Shown here: positions 11,165-22,841 of the stretch, piece after piece | How the letters are laid out: every line of letters starts with the position of its first letter | Numbering within the stretch: the stretch's first letter is position 1 | NCBI RefSeq assembly: GCF_030253575.1 | Contig: NC_080569.1 | Span: 454,001 to 518,000, forward strand | DNA from: Rhododendron vialii | Lineage: Eukaryota > Streptophyta > Magnoliopsida > Ericales > Ericaceae | Reading direction: 5' to 3' | DNA length: 64,000 nt | Position numbers and translations under genes: made by a program | The notes under the pieces: generated by a model | Told to the model about the DNA's origin: nothing | The model's input: only the letters and a program-made list of their open reading frames with translations | The model's database searches: none

Positions 11165-13516
11165 GTATGAATATATCTGCAAATACATTTGCTAAACCCT
11201 GAATTGCTCAATCTCAAAAAATTAATCTATCTCTGGGCTTTGGGAAAAAATGAGCAGTGGCGCTAGAGCTTCAATGGAAGCAATTTTTGAAAGTCAATTC
11301 TGAACATATTAGGGGCAATCTTCTCATGCTAAGGTATCATTATCTACATGTTTCATTTTTTATGTTCAGCCCTTTGAATATATGTACTCTTTACTTCCCT
11401 TTTTGACTTTGGTTTGCTTGGATACACTTAACTGCAGTAAAACTCGACAAAAGTGACAATTATTGAGAAACAACTATCTTAACCTTCTTTTGGTTCAAAA
11501 CTAACCCTATGATCTGCAAAATGAGAGTATGCATGAGTACAAATGAAATATCTAAACCTTGTCTTTGTTAAAATCAATATCTCTCTTCATTTATGCAAAT
11601 TCATATGCATCTCTCTTGTAAGTTGTGAGTTAATCATATTCTTTTCTACTTGTATAGGTACAACGTGCATGGTAAGATACATAGTTTAGAGGTTGGCCAA
11701 GGTACAAAGTCCATCTTTCTAGTTTATTTCTTATCAATTCAGCTAAGGTGCACTTACCTTTGCATCCTAACGGGATTGATGGCATCATGTTGTATATCTT
11801 GATTGTTGTCTTGGTGACATGAGTTTAGTCATGTGTTTTCTCCTTTGTTGTTGCTTTAGTTTATTTTCTCTTTTATGTTCATGGCGCATGTTTGCTCTCT
11901 CCTTGGGGTTGTCTGGTTTGATTTTCGATGCATGTCAGTACATTAAACATTTTTTGTTTTTGGCCTAGGTGATCCATTTCTCTTGAGCAACAGTGAGGTA
12001 TCCTAAGGTATTTTTTCTCATTTTGATACATTCATGTTTAATTTGTACGTGCTTTGGATATACCATCAACAGAACCTAACACGAAAGTGAACTTTGAGAA
12101 TTAGACTAATTTGCCTTCTTTTTTTCTAAGTGTAGTGTAATGATGTTTGTATATGTGGAATTTGAGAGAAATAATATGATAATTTATTTTTGCTTTCTTC
12201 CTATTATGTTTATTGCAGGACATATATGCCGAGCAATGCAAACTTTTGGGTTGAAGAAAGCTGGAATAAGTGAATAGTTATAGGGGGTCATTTATTTGTA
12301 TTTTGTACTTTTCGGGTTGAAATGATACTTGATCACCTTACGTACTATAGCATATTTTTAATTTTTTAGTTATCAATGTATACCTTTTTATTCATTAGTG
12401 GATGCTTTTATCTTTTTAAATGTTTTTAATGATTTTGAGCAGGAACTAGAATTGTGATTTTTTTTTTTAGGAAAAAAGACAAAAAAGATGACAGTTTTAA
12501 ACTGTCATCTTTTACTTTTTAATTACGCTTTAAAAATGTCATCTTTTTGAAACATGAAGGTTTTAAAGCACTTTAATGACATTTTACAACTGTTATCTTC
12601 TACTTTCAATTACATTTAAAATGCGTCATCTTTATAGATACTAATGACAGTTTCAAACCGTCATTTTAAGATTCAAACTTTTAATGTCAGCTCTATAGAT
12701 GACAGTTTTGATAGATGACAGTTTCAAAACTGTCATCTTTCACGTTAATGACACTTTTAAACTGTCATCTTTTACGATTATTGTAGTAGTTCATTGTCAT
12801 AATCAGCTAGTGCTCCACTCTGGCCAGAACAATCCAAAGGATTTAGCTAGGATTGGTAGAGTACTGTTCCAGCCTCCTCGCTAGTATATATACGTAGGAA
12901 ACAGTCACACAAACAAGCAAAATCTGAAAGTAGTAGTAGAAATATCACAATTAATGAATGGTTAATTAGGACATGAGCTGAGAGACTAGAAACCGACGAC
13001 CTTATTTTTTTAGACATGCAGATCATCTGTTCTCAAAATTAATTAATGATGTATTGTGTATCAGTAGTGTATATGTATTAATTAATTAATTATGGAGCGG
13101 TGACTTATAACTTCAAAGAAGTAACTTAACGTGTTAGTGTATTAATTAATTTATGAAGGATGGGCTTGCATGTTAATTAATTAAGGTTCTATCATGGGGT
13201 TGATCGAGATGTCAAACCGTTTGAATTGCCACAATACTAGCTAGCTACACGATGGATGAACCTGCTTGCTGTACATGTCCAAGGAATATCATGACAAGCT
13301 AGTTTTTTTTTTGTTTTTTTTGCTAATGAAAAAGGTGGGCTACATTGATTGAACCAGTACTGTAGACAGAGACGGAACTACTCTTAGCTAAGCGTACGAG
13401 ATTTCGATATTAATATCAATTGTTTTTTTTTTTTTTGTTGTTAAGAGCATCTGGATATTGTACGTATTTTTTGTTGGGTGTTATATATTTAGATAATTAA
13501 TTAAAAGCGTTAAGGG

Positions 13517-13755
13517 GGGTGTTTGTTTTGGGTCTCAAAACCCTACCCATCTCTCTGCGCACAGTCTCTTATAAGTTTTTTCTTCAATTATTAATCTCAT
13601 TTCTCTTTTTATCTCTTTTCACTCATTATCCAAAAAACCTCCCTCAAAAGTCAAAACCCAAACCAAATAAACTATAGAGATTCCGGATCTTGAATTTCAA
13701 AACCTTGTTGTTATAATTCGGCTCCCGTATTTACGAAATTCTGATTCCATCCATG
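13517..13755 (+). repeat. Dispersed repeat, copy 2 of 2
   Basis: Direct-orientation relative of 5,806-6,040, with shared blocks in the same order and scattered substitutions. Non-coding. Confidence 0.6.
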
Positions 13756-14446
13756 AGTGTAGAGACCGCCCCGGATCAACTAGCTAGGGCTGGAATATTG
13801 ACAAGCTAGTATCTCCATATATAAAATTTCAATATTCATGAATATGGAGTACGTCGTCCTGACATTATTAACAATTAATGGTGGGGTATTTGGCCTGTTG
13901 CCCGGCCTGCTATCCATAAACAATTGGTTGTCAAGGCCCATCAGTAAGTGCTTCCTTAATTATTTTCGTTTTCTTCATTCAATTTAGCAATCAGTTAAGA
14001 GTGCATGTACTCCTATATATTATTAATTACAGGTATATTAATTATGGACATTCTTAATTTAAAGTTACGTACGCAATCAATCATCTAATATAATAGTAAT
14101 TAAGAAAGCCAACAAAAGCGAGCGTGTCCCGCCACAAGTGCTAGCTAGCTAGCTACAATCACATGAACGTTGAGAGAAGAAAAGAATCTTGTGGTAGCTA
14201 GCTAGTTACTTTCACAACTTACAATTTAGTGAAATTTTGTCAAAGTAAAGCTCGATCTGTTGTTTCGACGTCCTTTTTCGTTTTTTGGACAAAGAGTGCG
14301 TTAAATGTAGTGAAATATCTTCGTCGTCATATGACCAAAAATGATTTTGTCTAAAATTCACTAGTGTAAGCTAGGCATTTTGGGTACCTTCCAAAACCCC
14401 CAAACTTCTCGATCGACTCATTGAGAGGTTATTATCTCTCTGTACA

Positions 14447-14456
<10 letters not shown>

Positions 14457-14512
<56 letters not shown>
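14457..14512 (+). repeat. (GA)n microsatellite
   Basis: About 28 uninterrupted GA units following a short (GT)n run. Open frames across it on both strands are artefacts of the dinucleotide repeat. Confidence 0.95.
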
Positions 14513-14514
<2 letters not shown>

Positions 14515-15002
14515 CGTGCATGACCATCTCCTGCACCTGCAGACTACTACGGGTTTTGTGATCAGCCATATCACCTTCTCTTTCGATCGTAATCCCTCTT
14601 GCATGCATGCTTTGACCTGTCCATCAACTATGTGCATCTAAAGTATATTTTTGAACAACTATTTCGTGCGAAAATCGTTCTACGTGATCAACAATTTTCT
14701 ATGTCAAATACTTTACGTCGAAGCAAGAGAACGAATTTTGTGTGCGGAAGTTATTTGGCACAGAAATTTAAAAAAAAAAAAATGACTGGAGACTTATTAT
14801 TCAGGAAAATAGTTGATGGTAGCTTTCACAGAATTAGAAGATATATACGGAATTCTGAGTTGAACACATGTCGTAATTTTGGGAAGTAAAAATTTTAATT
14901 TCCAAAAATTTCTCTAATCGCCTTGTTTAATCCAGAAGTTCCATTGAAATATGCAGGAACTGTCCATTATGCATGCAAGAGGTGTAATAAGTTAAAAGTA
15001 AG

Positions 15003-15322
15003 AGCTGTGCACAACGGCCTTTTTCTTCCGCCTCGGGTCGCGCAAAGATGATCGGAGCAACTTATTTTGTTCAAAATATGTCGTTTAAAGTCTCTGTAAA
15101 AAATGAGTTTCGTTCGATATCGTTAGAAGCATTAACAAAACACCCAAAATCACTTTAGCCTAAATTCTGAAGTGATTTTGGGTGTTTTGTTAACGCCTCT
15201 AACGATATCGAACAAAGCTCATTTTTTACCGAGACCTTAAACAACATATTTTGAACAAAATGAGCGGCTCTGATCATCTTTGCGCGACCCGAGGCGGGAG
15301 AAAAAGGCCGCTGTGCACAGCT
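15003..15322. mobile_element. Near-perfect fold-back hairpin element
   Basis: The 320-bp segment is almost entirely one inverted repeat. The left arm starts agctgtgcacaacggcc and the right arm ends ggccgctgtgcacagct; arms of about 150 bp flank a short loop near 15,155-15,165. Arm identity is high, so it is young or recently homogenised. Non-coding. A transcript through it would form a long hairpin. Confidence 0.85.
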
Positions 15323-16154
15323 GCTGTGCACGAATCATTTCTGTAAAAGTAATTAACTGTAGATTGTTCTACATACATGCATATTGAAGCGTCTTTTTGT
15401 CCAGTTTGAAAGACAAGCTAGATTAATTTTTTGCTTGAATGATTTAGTCAGAAGGCCACTCAATTGAATATCATCCAATTCGTAAAGTACTTTTATCATG
15501 AATTCGTCCAAATTTTCATGCAGAATTCGCAATCTAGAAATTTGGACTAAAATTTGAACGAAAGGATCGAGTATTTATCAATATATATATCCAATTGAGC
15601 TGATTTTAACTTGAATGCTCGATAGATCGACTCTATACGAAATCCAAACTATGTAGGAAAAAGTGTTAATATGTTGATCAACGACTCTTATAAGCTCATG
15701 AGTGCGTAGGGTTCCATATATGGGAACATTAACCAAATGCATGCATGCTAGAGAAGTACTAAAAGGGGAGCTCTATACCTAAATATGCAAACGTAATTGC
15801 CATCTTAGCTACAAAAATATATGTATGCATGTGAATAATGTCACAAGCGAGTGATCGAAGAACTAAAAGAAGAACAAACCTATGCACGCAAATTAATGCA
15901 CGTCTTTAATTACTAATTTTGATTTTAGCCTAGCTAGCTAGCTAAGGCATGCACTCTGCAAAAGCCACTGCCCGCCATCACAATGTCTATATAAACATGC
16001 ATTGGGTGGCTCTCATGAAAACCAATTGGAGTAATTAATTAGCTCCATTCTCCCAATTCGATTAATTCTCTCCTAAACTTCCCATATAGTACGTACGTAC
16101 GTACTTCCCCATTCATCAAACAATATGGCTACAGAGAAATTGGCCAACGTACTC
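15323..16154. other. Intergenic region, nothing recognised
   Basis: AT-rich with many GCTAGCTA, ATGCATGC and ACGTACGT palindromic runs. No gene or defined element seen. Confidence 0.4.
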
Positions 16155-17430
16155 TTAGGCCACGCTTCTAACACAAAACCGGATCGAGGAGGAATCGGAA
16201 CTCCTTTCTAACAGGAGTACGTTCCATAATCAAACAGTAAGGAGCTAGGATAATCAAGTTAATCTTCTTATATACATGCAGCTATATATATATATAGAGT
16301 CCGTCTCCCGTAAGGACCACCTCATTTTAATAAAATGCGGACCTCCCTTTCCCGATTGAATTTCGATGATCCGAGCCGCTCAATGTGTTCAGAACGTGAT
16401 TTTAAGGGTACCCGCGAGAAATCAGCAAAAAAAATGACCGGGAAGGGCTTCATCCGAGCAGTTTTTGTTTGTTTTTTATCGAACGGTTCAAACAAAAACT
16501 GCTCGGATGAAGCCCTTCCCGGTCATTTTTTTTGCCAATTTCTCTTTGGTACCCTTAAAATCACGTTCTGAACACATTGAGCGGCTCGGATCATCGAAAT
16601 TCGATCGGAAAATGGAAGAAACGAGGAGGTCCGCATTTTAACTAAAATAAGGTGGTCCTTACGGGAGACGGACTGTATATATATATATATATATGAATTA
16701 TTTATTTCATTTTCGGTTTTATATATTGTGGATGCAATCAGTAACTAGATGAGTTGATCGTATCATAACAACTTATTCTTCTTCTTTGTTTTTCTTTTAT
16801 CATCAATGTCATGGGTTTTTTTTTTTTTTTTTAAATCTCATTTATCCTAATACAACAACCAGAAAATGAATATGACAATTATCGAGCTCTATGAGGGCAC
16901 ATTTACTCGTTACAAAAATGAATATATGAGTTAGACTAAAGTTTTGAAAGCAAATAAAGTATACTATAATACATATAACTCTGTCAATACTAGCCGTTAT
17001 GGCGCATTCCGAGAATTTTGGTAAGGTTTTTGAGAGAGAACAAAATAGAAAAACAAGTTTTCAAAACTATAATCGTTATATCTTCCGATAACTCCGACAT
17101 TTTTCAAAAAAAAATTAGGTATAAATTCCTACTCGAGATGTCAGTAAGGAAAAGAATGCTTTTTGTGCATGACTGTCAAACAATTGGATCCATTTTTACC
17201 GATCGAGACCTTCTTCTTTTTTGTGTCTTAATCCATTAATTTCTATGAGAAATAGTGAAGAAACGCCTAAAACAAAAGAAAAATCGTGTGATTATTTGTC
17301 TAGCTATCTGGGCTTTCACAGAAAGAAATACGAATAGAAAATTGCTAACCTTCTAATTAAATTAGGTTAACTCCTGTTAGCGATGAGTTCTGAGCTTCAG
17401 TTGTTGTGTTAGAAAGCATGGCCTAAAGGT
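16155..17430. mobile_element. TIR DNA element, non-autonomous, with a nested hairpin
   Basis: Left end 16,155-16,222 (ttaggccacgcttctaacac ... ctaacaggagt) and right end 17,362-17,430 are inverted copies over about 65-70 bp; the right end reversed reads ttaggccatgctttctaaca. The interior has no transposase, only AT-rich sequence plus a nested hairpin at 16,298-16,674. The flanks gtactctt and ggtatctt could be a degraded 8-bp duplication, which would suggest a hAT-type element, but this is not secure. Confidence 0.6.
16298..16674. mobile_element. Fold-back hairpin element in a (TA)n site, nested
   Basis: A 377-bp long inverted repeat. The left arm starts agtccgtctcccgtaaggac and the right arm ends gtccttacgggagacggact, with nearly identical arms of about 170 bp. 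It is flanked on both sides by TATATA runs, consistent with insertion at TA or at a microsatellite. It interrupts the TIR element 16,155-17,430 and is therefore younger. It shares the phrase 'gatgatc.gagc' with the 15.0-kb hairpin. Confidence 0.85.
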
Positions 17431-18160
17431 ATCTTGGCCATCTCCTCTCTCTCTCTCTCTACAGCCATTGTTTTAATTCGAGTTACTCATGGTTTTTGGA
17501 ACTGGTCCTTTACGGCGATGAACTAATACTATTAGCAGCCATTTAAAATCGAAAAAGCGTTAATTCTCTTCTTCATCAATAGGAGATCGAGAGAGTGGAG
17601 TTTGTCAGGAGAAAAAAAATAAAGAAATAGAGCTGGCTATGGGGCGGAGGCATTCCATACCATCTGCAGATCGAAATACACTGGTTTCTGCTGTACGTGG
17701 GGTGGTGCCAGTTTCCTAAATGCAACAAATTCTAATGGCTAAACAGATTCTGTTTTACAAAATAGAAACACAGTTTACGTAACCAAGTTATTTTGACTTG
17801 TAAGGTACCTAAGTTCCCAAATTCTTGTTTGAATCCAGATTCGAAGTACTTTGTACTTCTACATTACACCACGTTTTACAAAATTCTATTATGTACGTTG
17901 TACATTTACTATACACACCCCTTGTACTGTTTTGCACTTATTTTTTTTCTGTTCCTATTAAAATGCTCTATTATCGCAAAGAAAAAACAATAAAATCTAA
18001 TCTTTGTTTCTGACAAAAGCCAAAAAATTTCTATCTAATGAATGGATGGCTGATGAACTTCCATTTCAAGTATTTGACCTTTTTCCTGGCTTAAGAAGAC
18101 TGATCCCAAAAGTCGTGACTGTTTTTCTAACTTGATGTTGTCCATAGCAAACTAGTAGTT
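17431..18160. other. Intergenic region upstream of the PME copy
   Basis: No gene recognised. It contains a short (CT)n run near 17,447 and otherwise AT-rich DNA. Short open frames at 17,793-18,013 have no recognisable similarity. Confidence 0.4.
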
Positions 18161-18283
18161 ATGGTTCCTTTCGTGATTTCCTCTGTTTTGTCTTTGTGTG
18201 TCTTTGTTTTGCTTGTGGTCTGTAGCAGCAGCCATACTCCTATACTCAGGTTTTATGTACTCCGGTTCTCCAAAGCAGAGTAA
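18161..18283 (+). other. Candidate signal-peptide first exon of the PME copy
   Basis: A 40-codon frame starts MVPFVISSVLSLCVFVLLVV, a textbook secretory signal (polar start and a hydrophobic core of about 15 residues), then CSSSHTP. Pectinesterases are secreted, and the next PME exon lies about 200 bp downstream on the same strand. No splice donor joining the two is obvious. Treat it as a candidate only. Confidence 0.3.
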
Positions 18284-18473
18284 TAATCCTGAGTCACTTT
18301 TAAAGCAAATTTCGCTAGTCTCAGCTCCAGCAAGGAAATAAGGTTTATTTAAAACAAGACATCCCCAGAAAACAACAGTAACTAAGCTAGGTTTGGAGGA
18401 TGATCCGAAAATGCCTCCACCACGCCTTGTAATACCCTGACATCTACTAAAAGTAATATACATTCTTGACAGG

Positions 18474-20044
18474 TGGCACACAAAGCTGTTTGCAACCCTC
18501 ATGTTGAGGACGTTTTGCTCGAGTGCGCAAAGCCAGGTCATGGACATAGATGTTACTGTAGCCAAAGATGGGTCAGGGAACTTCTCGACCATTCAAGAGG
18601 CAATCGAACATGCTCCAAGCTTCAGTCCACGGAGATACAAAATACAGATCGGTGAGGGTCTCTACGGGGAGTACATAGTAGTGTCTAAAAAGAAGACAAA
18701 TCTTATGCTGGTTGGAGCCGGGATGGACAAGACTATCATATCAGGCAACAGAACCACTGCTATTGGACCCTACGAACATACTTATCAAACAGCAACAGCA
18801 GGTCAGTTACTGCATTATTAGGAGAAGCAAATCAATTGTTTGATACAATTGAAGTCTGGATAGACACAATTTACAGTTAGCAGTTGTGCATGAAATCCAT
18901 AAAGCAATAGCCGACTGTTTTGGACATTAATTTAATAGAACCAGCTCTAAAAGAATTAAGCAGACATCCAATTTAAATGGTTTGATTTTATGGTAAGTGG
19001 TAACAAAGTTGGGTTATTGAACAAAAACAAAAAAAAATGTTGCACCTTAAAACATCAGAAAATTATATTTTTACAACAGTTATGGACACTCTTCTCCGTA
19101 AATGAAATATGAAACAAAAATTGTAAGCATATGGCATGTCATAAAATGCATGTACTGACATTGAAATTAGGACAGAAAATGAGTTTTCTCAATTGAATGA
19201 AATTCACACCAACGCATGCATGCACACACAATCTTGCCTGTCCTTGGGATACATAAACAAAGTAAATATATGCTGAAGCAAGTCTAAGATAGTGTTGAAA
19301 TTCATACTACTACGCTAGTCACTAAGATACTTATTAATCTCTTCCTCATCAACAGCAATAGAAGGTCAAGGATTTGTCGGCTTGCATATCACTGTTGCAA
19401 ATGCAGCTGGAAAGCAATATCCCCAGGCTGTGGCATTAAGAATTGATGCAAACTACTCGGCCTTCTACAATTGTCGATTCCGAGGGAATGAAGACACTCT
19501 TTTCACTAGACAAGGGTACCAATTTTACAGGGAGTGCGAAATCTAAGGCACTGTAGATTTCATTTTTGGAGATTCAACTGTAGTACTCCAAAACTGTTTC
19601 ATCTACCCACTCCAGCCTCTTGTGCAGAAAAAGAATACAATAACGGCCCACAAGAGAGAGCAGCCATACGAACAAACTGGTATAATCATTCATAACTGGA
19701 CAATAAGAGCTGCACAGGAACTACTTCAGCAGGATTCAAAGTTTACGACCTTTTTGGGAAGGCCATGGGGGAATATGTCAAGAACAATCATAATGCAAAG
19801 TTTTCTTGATGATCTGATCAACCCCAAGGGTTGGCTGGAGTGGGAAAGCCCACCCCACAGTGTCGATAAAGTGGACTATGCTGAGTTTAAAAATCGAGGG
19901 CCAGGAGCCAATACAGCAGGTAGGGTGCATTGGTCAAGAGTGATCAATAGCTCCAGTGAAGCAACCAAGTATACTGTCAAAAATTTTATCAAGGGGGACA
20001 AATGGATTCCTGCAGAAATTCCATATTTTCCGGGCTTAATGTAA
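18474..20044 (+). pseudogene. Pectinesterase, copy A (catalytic domain, broken)
   Basis: Pectinesterases remove methyl esters from cell-wall homogalacturonan. Exon 18474-18801 encodes DVTVAKDGSGNFSTIQEAIE and SKKKTNLMLVGAGMDKTIIS. Exon 19356-20044 encodes AIEGQGFVGLHITVANAAG, QAVALRI, GNEDTLF, DFIFG and LGRPW, ending YFPGLM. The intervening intron is GT...AG in phase 1. One in-frame TAA interrupts exon 2 just before GTVDFIFG, where a Ser or Thr codon is normal. The usual GYQDTL reads GNEDTL, so a transition-state Gln is Glu. No fused N-terminal inhibitor domain was found. This is the most complete PME copy in the window and the only one with its 5' exon. A sequence error at the stop is possible, but the substituted Gln also suggests decay. 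Confidence 0.8.
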
Positions 20045-22298
20045 ATTCGTGTTGTATCTTTTCAATGAATAACACAGCAACTGGATGCAGGGAATTACAC
20101 TTTCCTAGTATTTCATTATACACAGTTCCAACAAGTAAAATCAATGGGGTTTATACTTTAATAATATTTTTTTTTTGAAAAGGGGTTTATAATTGAATAC
20201 AGTACTTGGAAAACCAATCCACTTATGGGTGACGTTATGGAATTTTGATGGATATTTACAGAGGTACAAGTATAAGAATGGGATTTATAATTGTAAAATC
20301 AAAAGAACAAAATACTTGGAAACCAAACCACCTGTGAAACAGAAAAATCAAATGATGAGGGGTGAGGCCAAGATTTCGTCCTGGTGGAAGTAACAATCCA
20401 CTAGAAAGTTGGAACACAACCAGAACCCATAGTAAGTGACTGAAAAAAAAAAAAACTACTGCATATAACTATATCAAGAGAGGGAATACTCTATGCTAAC
20501 ATGAAATCATACGTACTATTCTTTGATAGTTCTTTTCTAATAGCACATCTATAGTTCATGGAAAAACTATGTTTGGTTATGCCCTACAAATGCTCTCGAG
20601 TCTTAACCAGACCCAGTTATCTAGCAAGCATTTTGAAAAGAAGCCCATATCTCCTAAACCAGAGCAGACTACGGCAAAAAACCAAAAGAATGCAGCTATG
20701 AAGAAAAGGTTCAGCAGTCTCCAGCCAATCCCCTCCCTCTTTTATAAGTCCAGGGTTAAATGAAATAGATGGGGTGGATGACTCAAATGCAAGTCGACGA
20801 AAAAGATGTGGCAGATGACTAAAATACAAGTGACTATCGACAAAACTTTAATCTATGCATTCGGAGAGAACATTTCAGATATTTCACAAAAAGTATTCTG
20901 AAGATAACAGGAGGTTGAGAAGTTCCAAAGCGAGAGGAGGGTGATGTTTTTCAAAAAGAAAACTAGAATTTAACAACCTGCACCACCCAAATAATATATC
21001 GACTCTAACGCAATGCATGAGCTCATACTTGCATTGAATTATAGTATATCGTATGTACAATGCTTTATGTTAGTAACTGCTTCTCATCGTATGATATGTT
21101 GACTATAGAAACCTAGATCATATAGAAAGTGCCATTTTTCATTCGAATGCGCCTTTTTCTTGGCCACAAACCCATCTTTGATTGAGCAACTCAAAAATGT
21201 TATCCTTTTCTTTTGAGAGGTCACAAGCTTCTCTCTTCAAACTATTTGTCCAAAGTTATGATGTCATTGCTCCTTAAATATTGGGTGTCTAAGGAGTGGA
21301 TGAAAAATGGACTTGGTTGAAAGCTTATATTTCAAGTTTAGGAACAGAGACATGTCCTAGCATCCTATTGAGAATGGGACGTAAAGGGAAAGGAAAGGTA
21401 GGTTGTTTCTATTGCCATATCACCCTGTTGTATCGCAAATTACACACGGCCATAAAGATCATTTTTTCTATCTAAGATGTGCATCTCTTTCTCTAAACAG
21501 GCCTGGGAATTCCCTTCATCAACCAAAAATTACACTTCTTTCTCCCTAAAAGTGTGAAGCACTCTTTTCGGGGACAGATGAAAGACATTCAACTAATACC
21601 TTAAAAACAATACAGCACGCCATTATATGGATTTCAATTGCAGGAATAGGTAATCAAGTGCTAATTGCAATTCTGCTGTACCTTCTTTTGCCACCCTAAA
21701 CCGTAAACGTAAAGGATATGAAATTATGAGAGGGGAATAAATAGAAGCACAATTTTAAGGTTCAATGGACAACCTCTATCATTTGAAAGAGAGGCCGTCG
21801 CACAGCATTGTAGCACCAATATGAATTGTGACATTAGCAGCACCCAATGTAGATATAGAAATAGATAGACGGTGCTAAGGAGATCTGCGAATTGGTGCAT
21901 GTTAAGCAAAATATAACAAATGACAATTATGTGGAAATCTACATGCCATTTTTACTTTTGCCAAGGAGAAATACAACTTAGTGCAATTTAAGCAAAATTG
22001 ACACTATAATACGTGTAAGTTGTAATGAGCGGGTGAGATAGGGATTTGTCTCATATTTTGGTAAATTTCTTGATGCTTCTGCATTCAAATACTTGATCGA
22101 AATGGCTAGAGAGTTGTCAGCCAATTCCCACGCAGTATGAAATCATGAGCCAGAAACATGATCATAAGGAGCTATATATCATGGGGTTCAGAGTTATGAG
22201 GGAAGAACAATGGGTAATAGAAAAATGGTATGATTCATTTATTTATTGAATGTTGTAAAGGAGGAAGGAAAATGGATAACAGAGACTCAGAGAGAGTC
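20045..22298. other. Unit A spacer of the PME/PMEI array
   Basis: No gene. This spacer is repeated at about 27,042-29,276 (unit B) and, from 20,681 onward, at 30,468-34,549 (unit C, interrupted). Conserved landmarks include 'gatatgttgactatagaaac' and 'gggacgtaaagggaaag'. Confidence 0.7.
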
Positions 22299-22826
22299 TC
22301 AACCAAGAGAGTCAACAATCTCAATAACAAGTCCCGCTAAATCTCCCAAAACATCATTTTCCACTGTTAATGGCGATTTTCTCTTGTCTGGTCCGTCAGT
22401 AAATGTATCCTCACAATCTTGAGCCTCAGTAACAAGGTCAGCGGCTACTCCTTTAACTGCAAATATATCTGAGCCCACATTCTTAATGGCCTTAAATATA
22501 TCATCAAGAGCACTTGCATACTCCAAGGCACAGTTTTCGAGAGCTCCTATTAGAACAGCATCATTTGTCTTTTTGAGTAGCACGTTTACTTGGTTGAGAG
22601 TAGCAGTTGCTTTAACCGCTGTAGCATAAAACATGATACGAGCAAGCCCTTTAACATCTGTAGCTAAGCTACTAGGGTTTGATCTTAGAGTTGAAATGCA
22701 AAGATATGGATATAGAGTTTTCTTGCATGGGTCGCCAATTAAATCAGCCTGTGAATGGCAGCTTAGAGTGAAGAGGAGAGAAAGAAAAAGAAGTGACATT
22801 CTTGTCAAGGTGACAGATATGTCCAT
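22299..22826 (-). CDS. Invertase/pectin methylesterase inhibitor (PMEI) family protein, intact
   Basis: A 175-aa secreted four-helix-bundle inhibitor; family members bind pectin methylesterases or invertases in the cell wall or vacuole. The N-terminus MDISVTLTRMSLLFLSLLFT is a signal peptide, with cleavage probably near CHSQA-D. The four conserved cysteines are C34, C43 (GDPCKKTLYPYLC), C99 (ENCALEY) and C138 (AQDCEDTF), which form two disulfides in the family. The length fits. An in-frame Met five codons upstream (22,841) is possible, but the start at 22,826 is preserved in both other copies. It lies on the strand opposite the broken PME of its own unit. Whether it inhibits a PME or an invertase cannot be told from sequence. 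It is the only unbroken copy of three. Confidence 0.85.
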   Translation of the reverse strand: MDISVTLTRMSLLFLSLLFTLSCHSQADLIGDPCKKTLYPYLCISTLRSNPSSLATDVKGLARIMFYATAVKATATLNQVNVLLKKTNDAVLIGALENCALEYASALDDIFKAIKNVGSDIFAVKGVAADLVTEAQDCEDTFTDGPDKRKSPLTVENDVLGDLAGLVIEIVDSLG

Positions 22827-22841
22827 TCCTTTACAAGGCAA

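Larger units (their letters stand above)
8941..12788. mobile_element. CACTA-like TIR element carrying a captured RopGEF fragment
   Basis: The left end reads TACTACAATATTGTTAAAAG and the right end, reversed, TACTACAATAATCGTAAAAG, so the TIRs match over about 25 bp and contain the ACTACAA core of plant CACTA ends. Both subterminal zones (about 8,975-9,235 and 12,475-12,770) are packed with short units of the form 'atgtcagttt' or 'gatgacagttt', often palindromic (gacagttttaaactgtc). That is how En/Spm-type elements present transposase-binding sites. No transposase was found, so the element is non-autonomous. The interior holds gene-like exons, including part of a PRONE domain (10,515-11,164). 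No target-site duplication could be confirmed. A MULE-type assignment is less likely given these ends. Confidence 0.7.
12789..15002. other. Intergenic region with microsatellite, no gene
   Basis: No coding region supported. It contains the second dispersed-repeat copy (13,517-13,755), many short TTAATTAA and GCTAGCTAG runs, and a (GA)n microsatellite at 14,457-14,512. Confidence 0.5.

Noticed and set aside
14371-14641. Open frames spanning the (GA)n tract on both strands.
   Set aside because: They exist only because a dinucleotide repeat has no stop codons.
17018-17239. A 73-codon frame that might be a small protein gene.
   Set aside because: It is inside the TIR element 16,155-17,430, with no similarity and no splice or promoter context.
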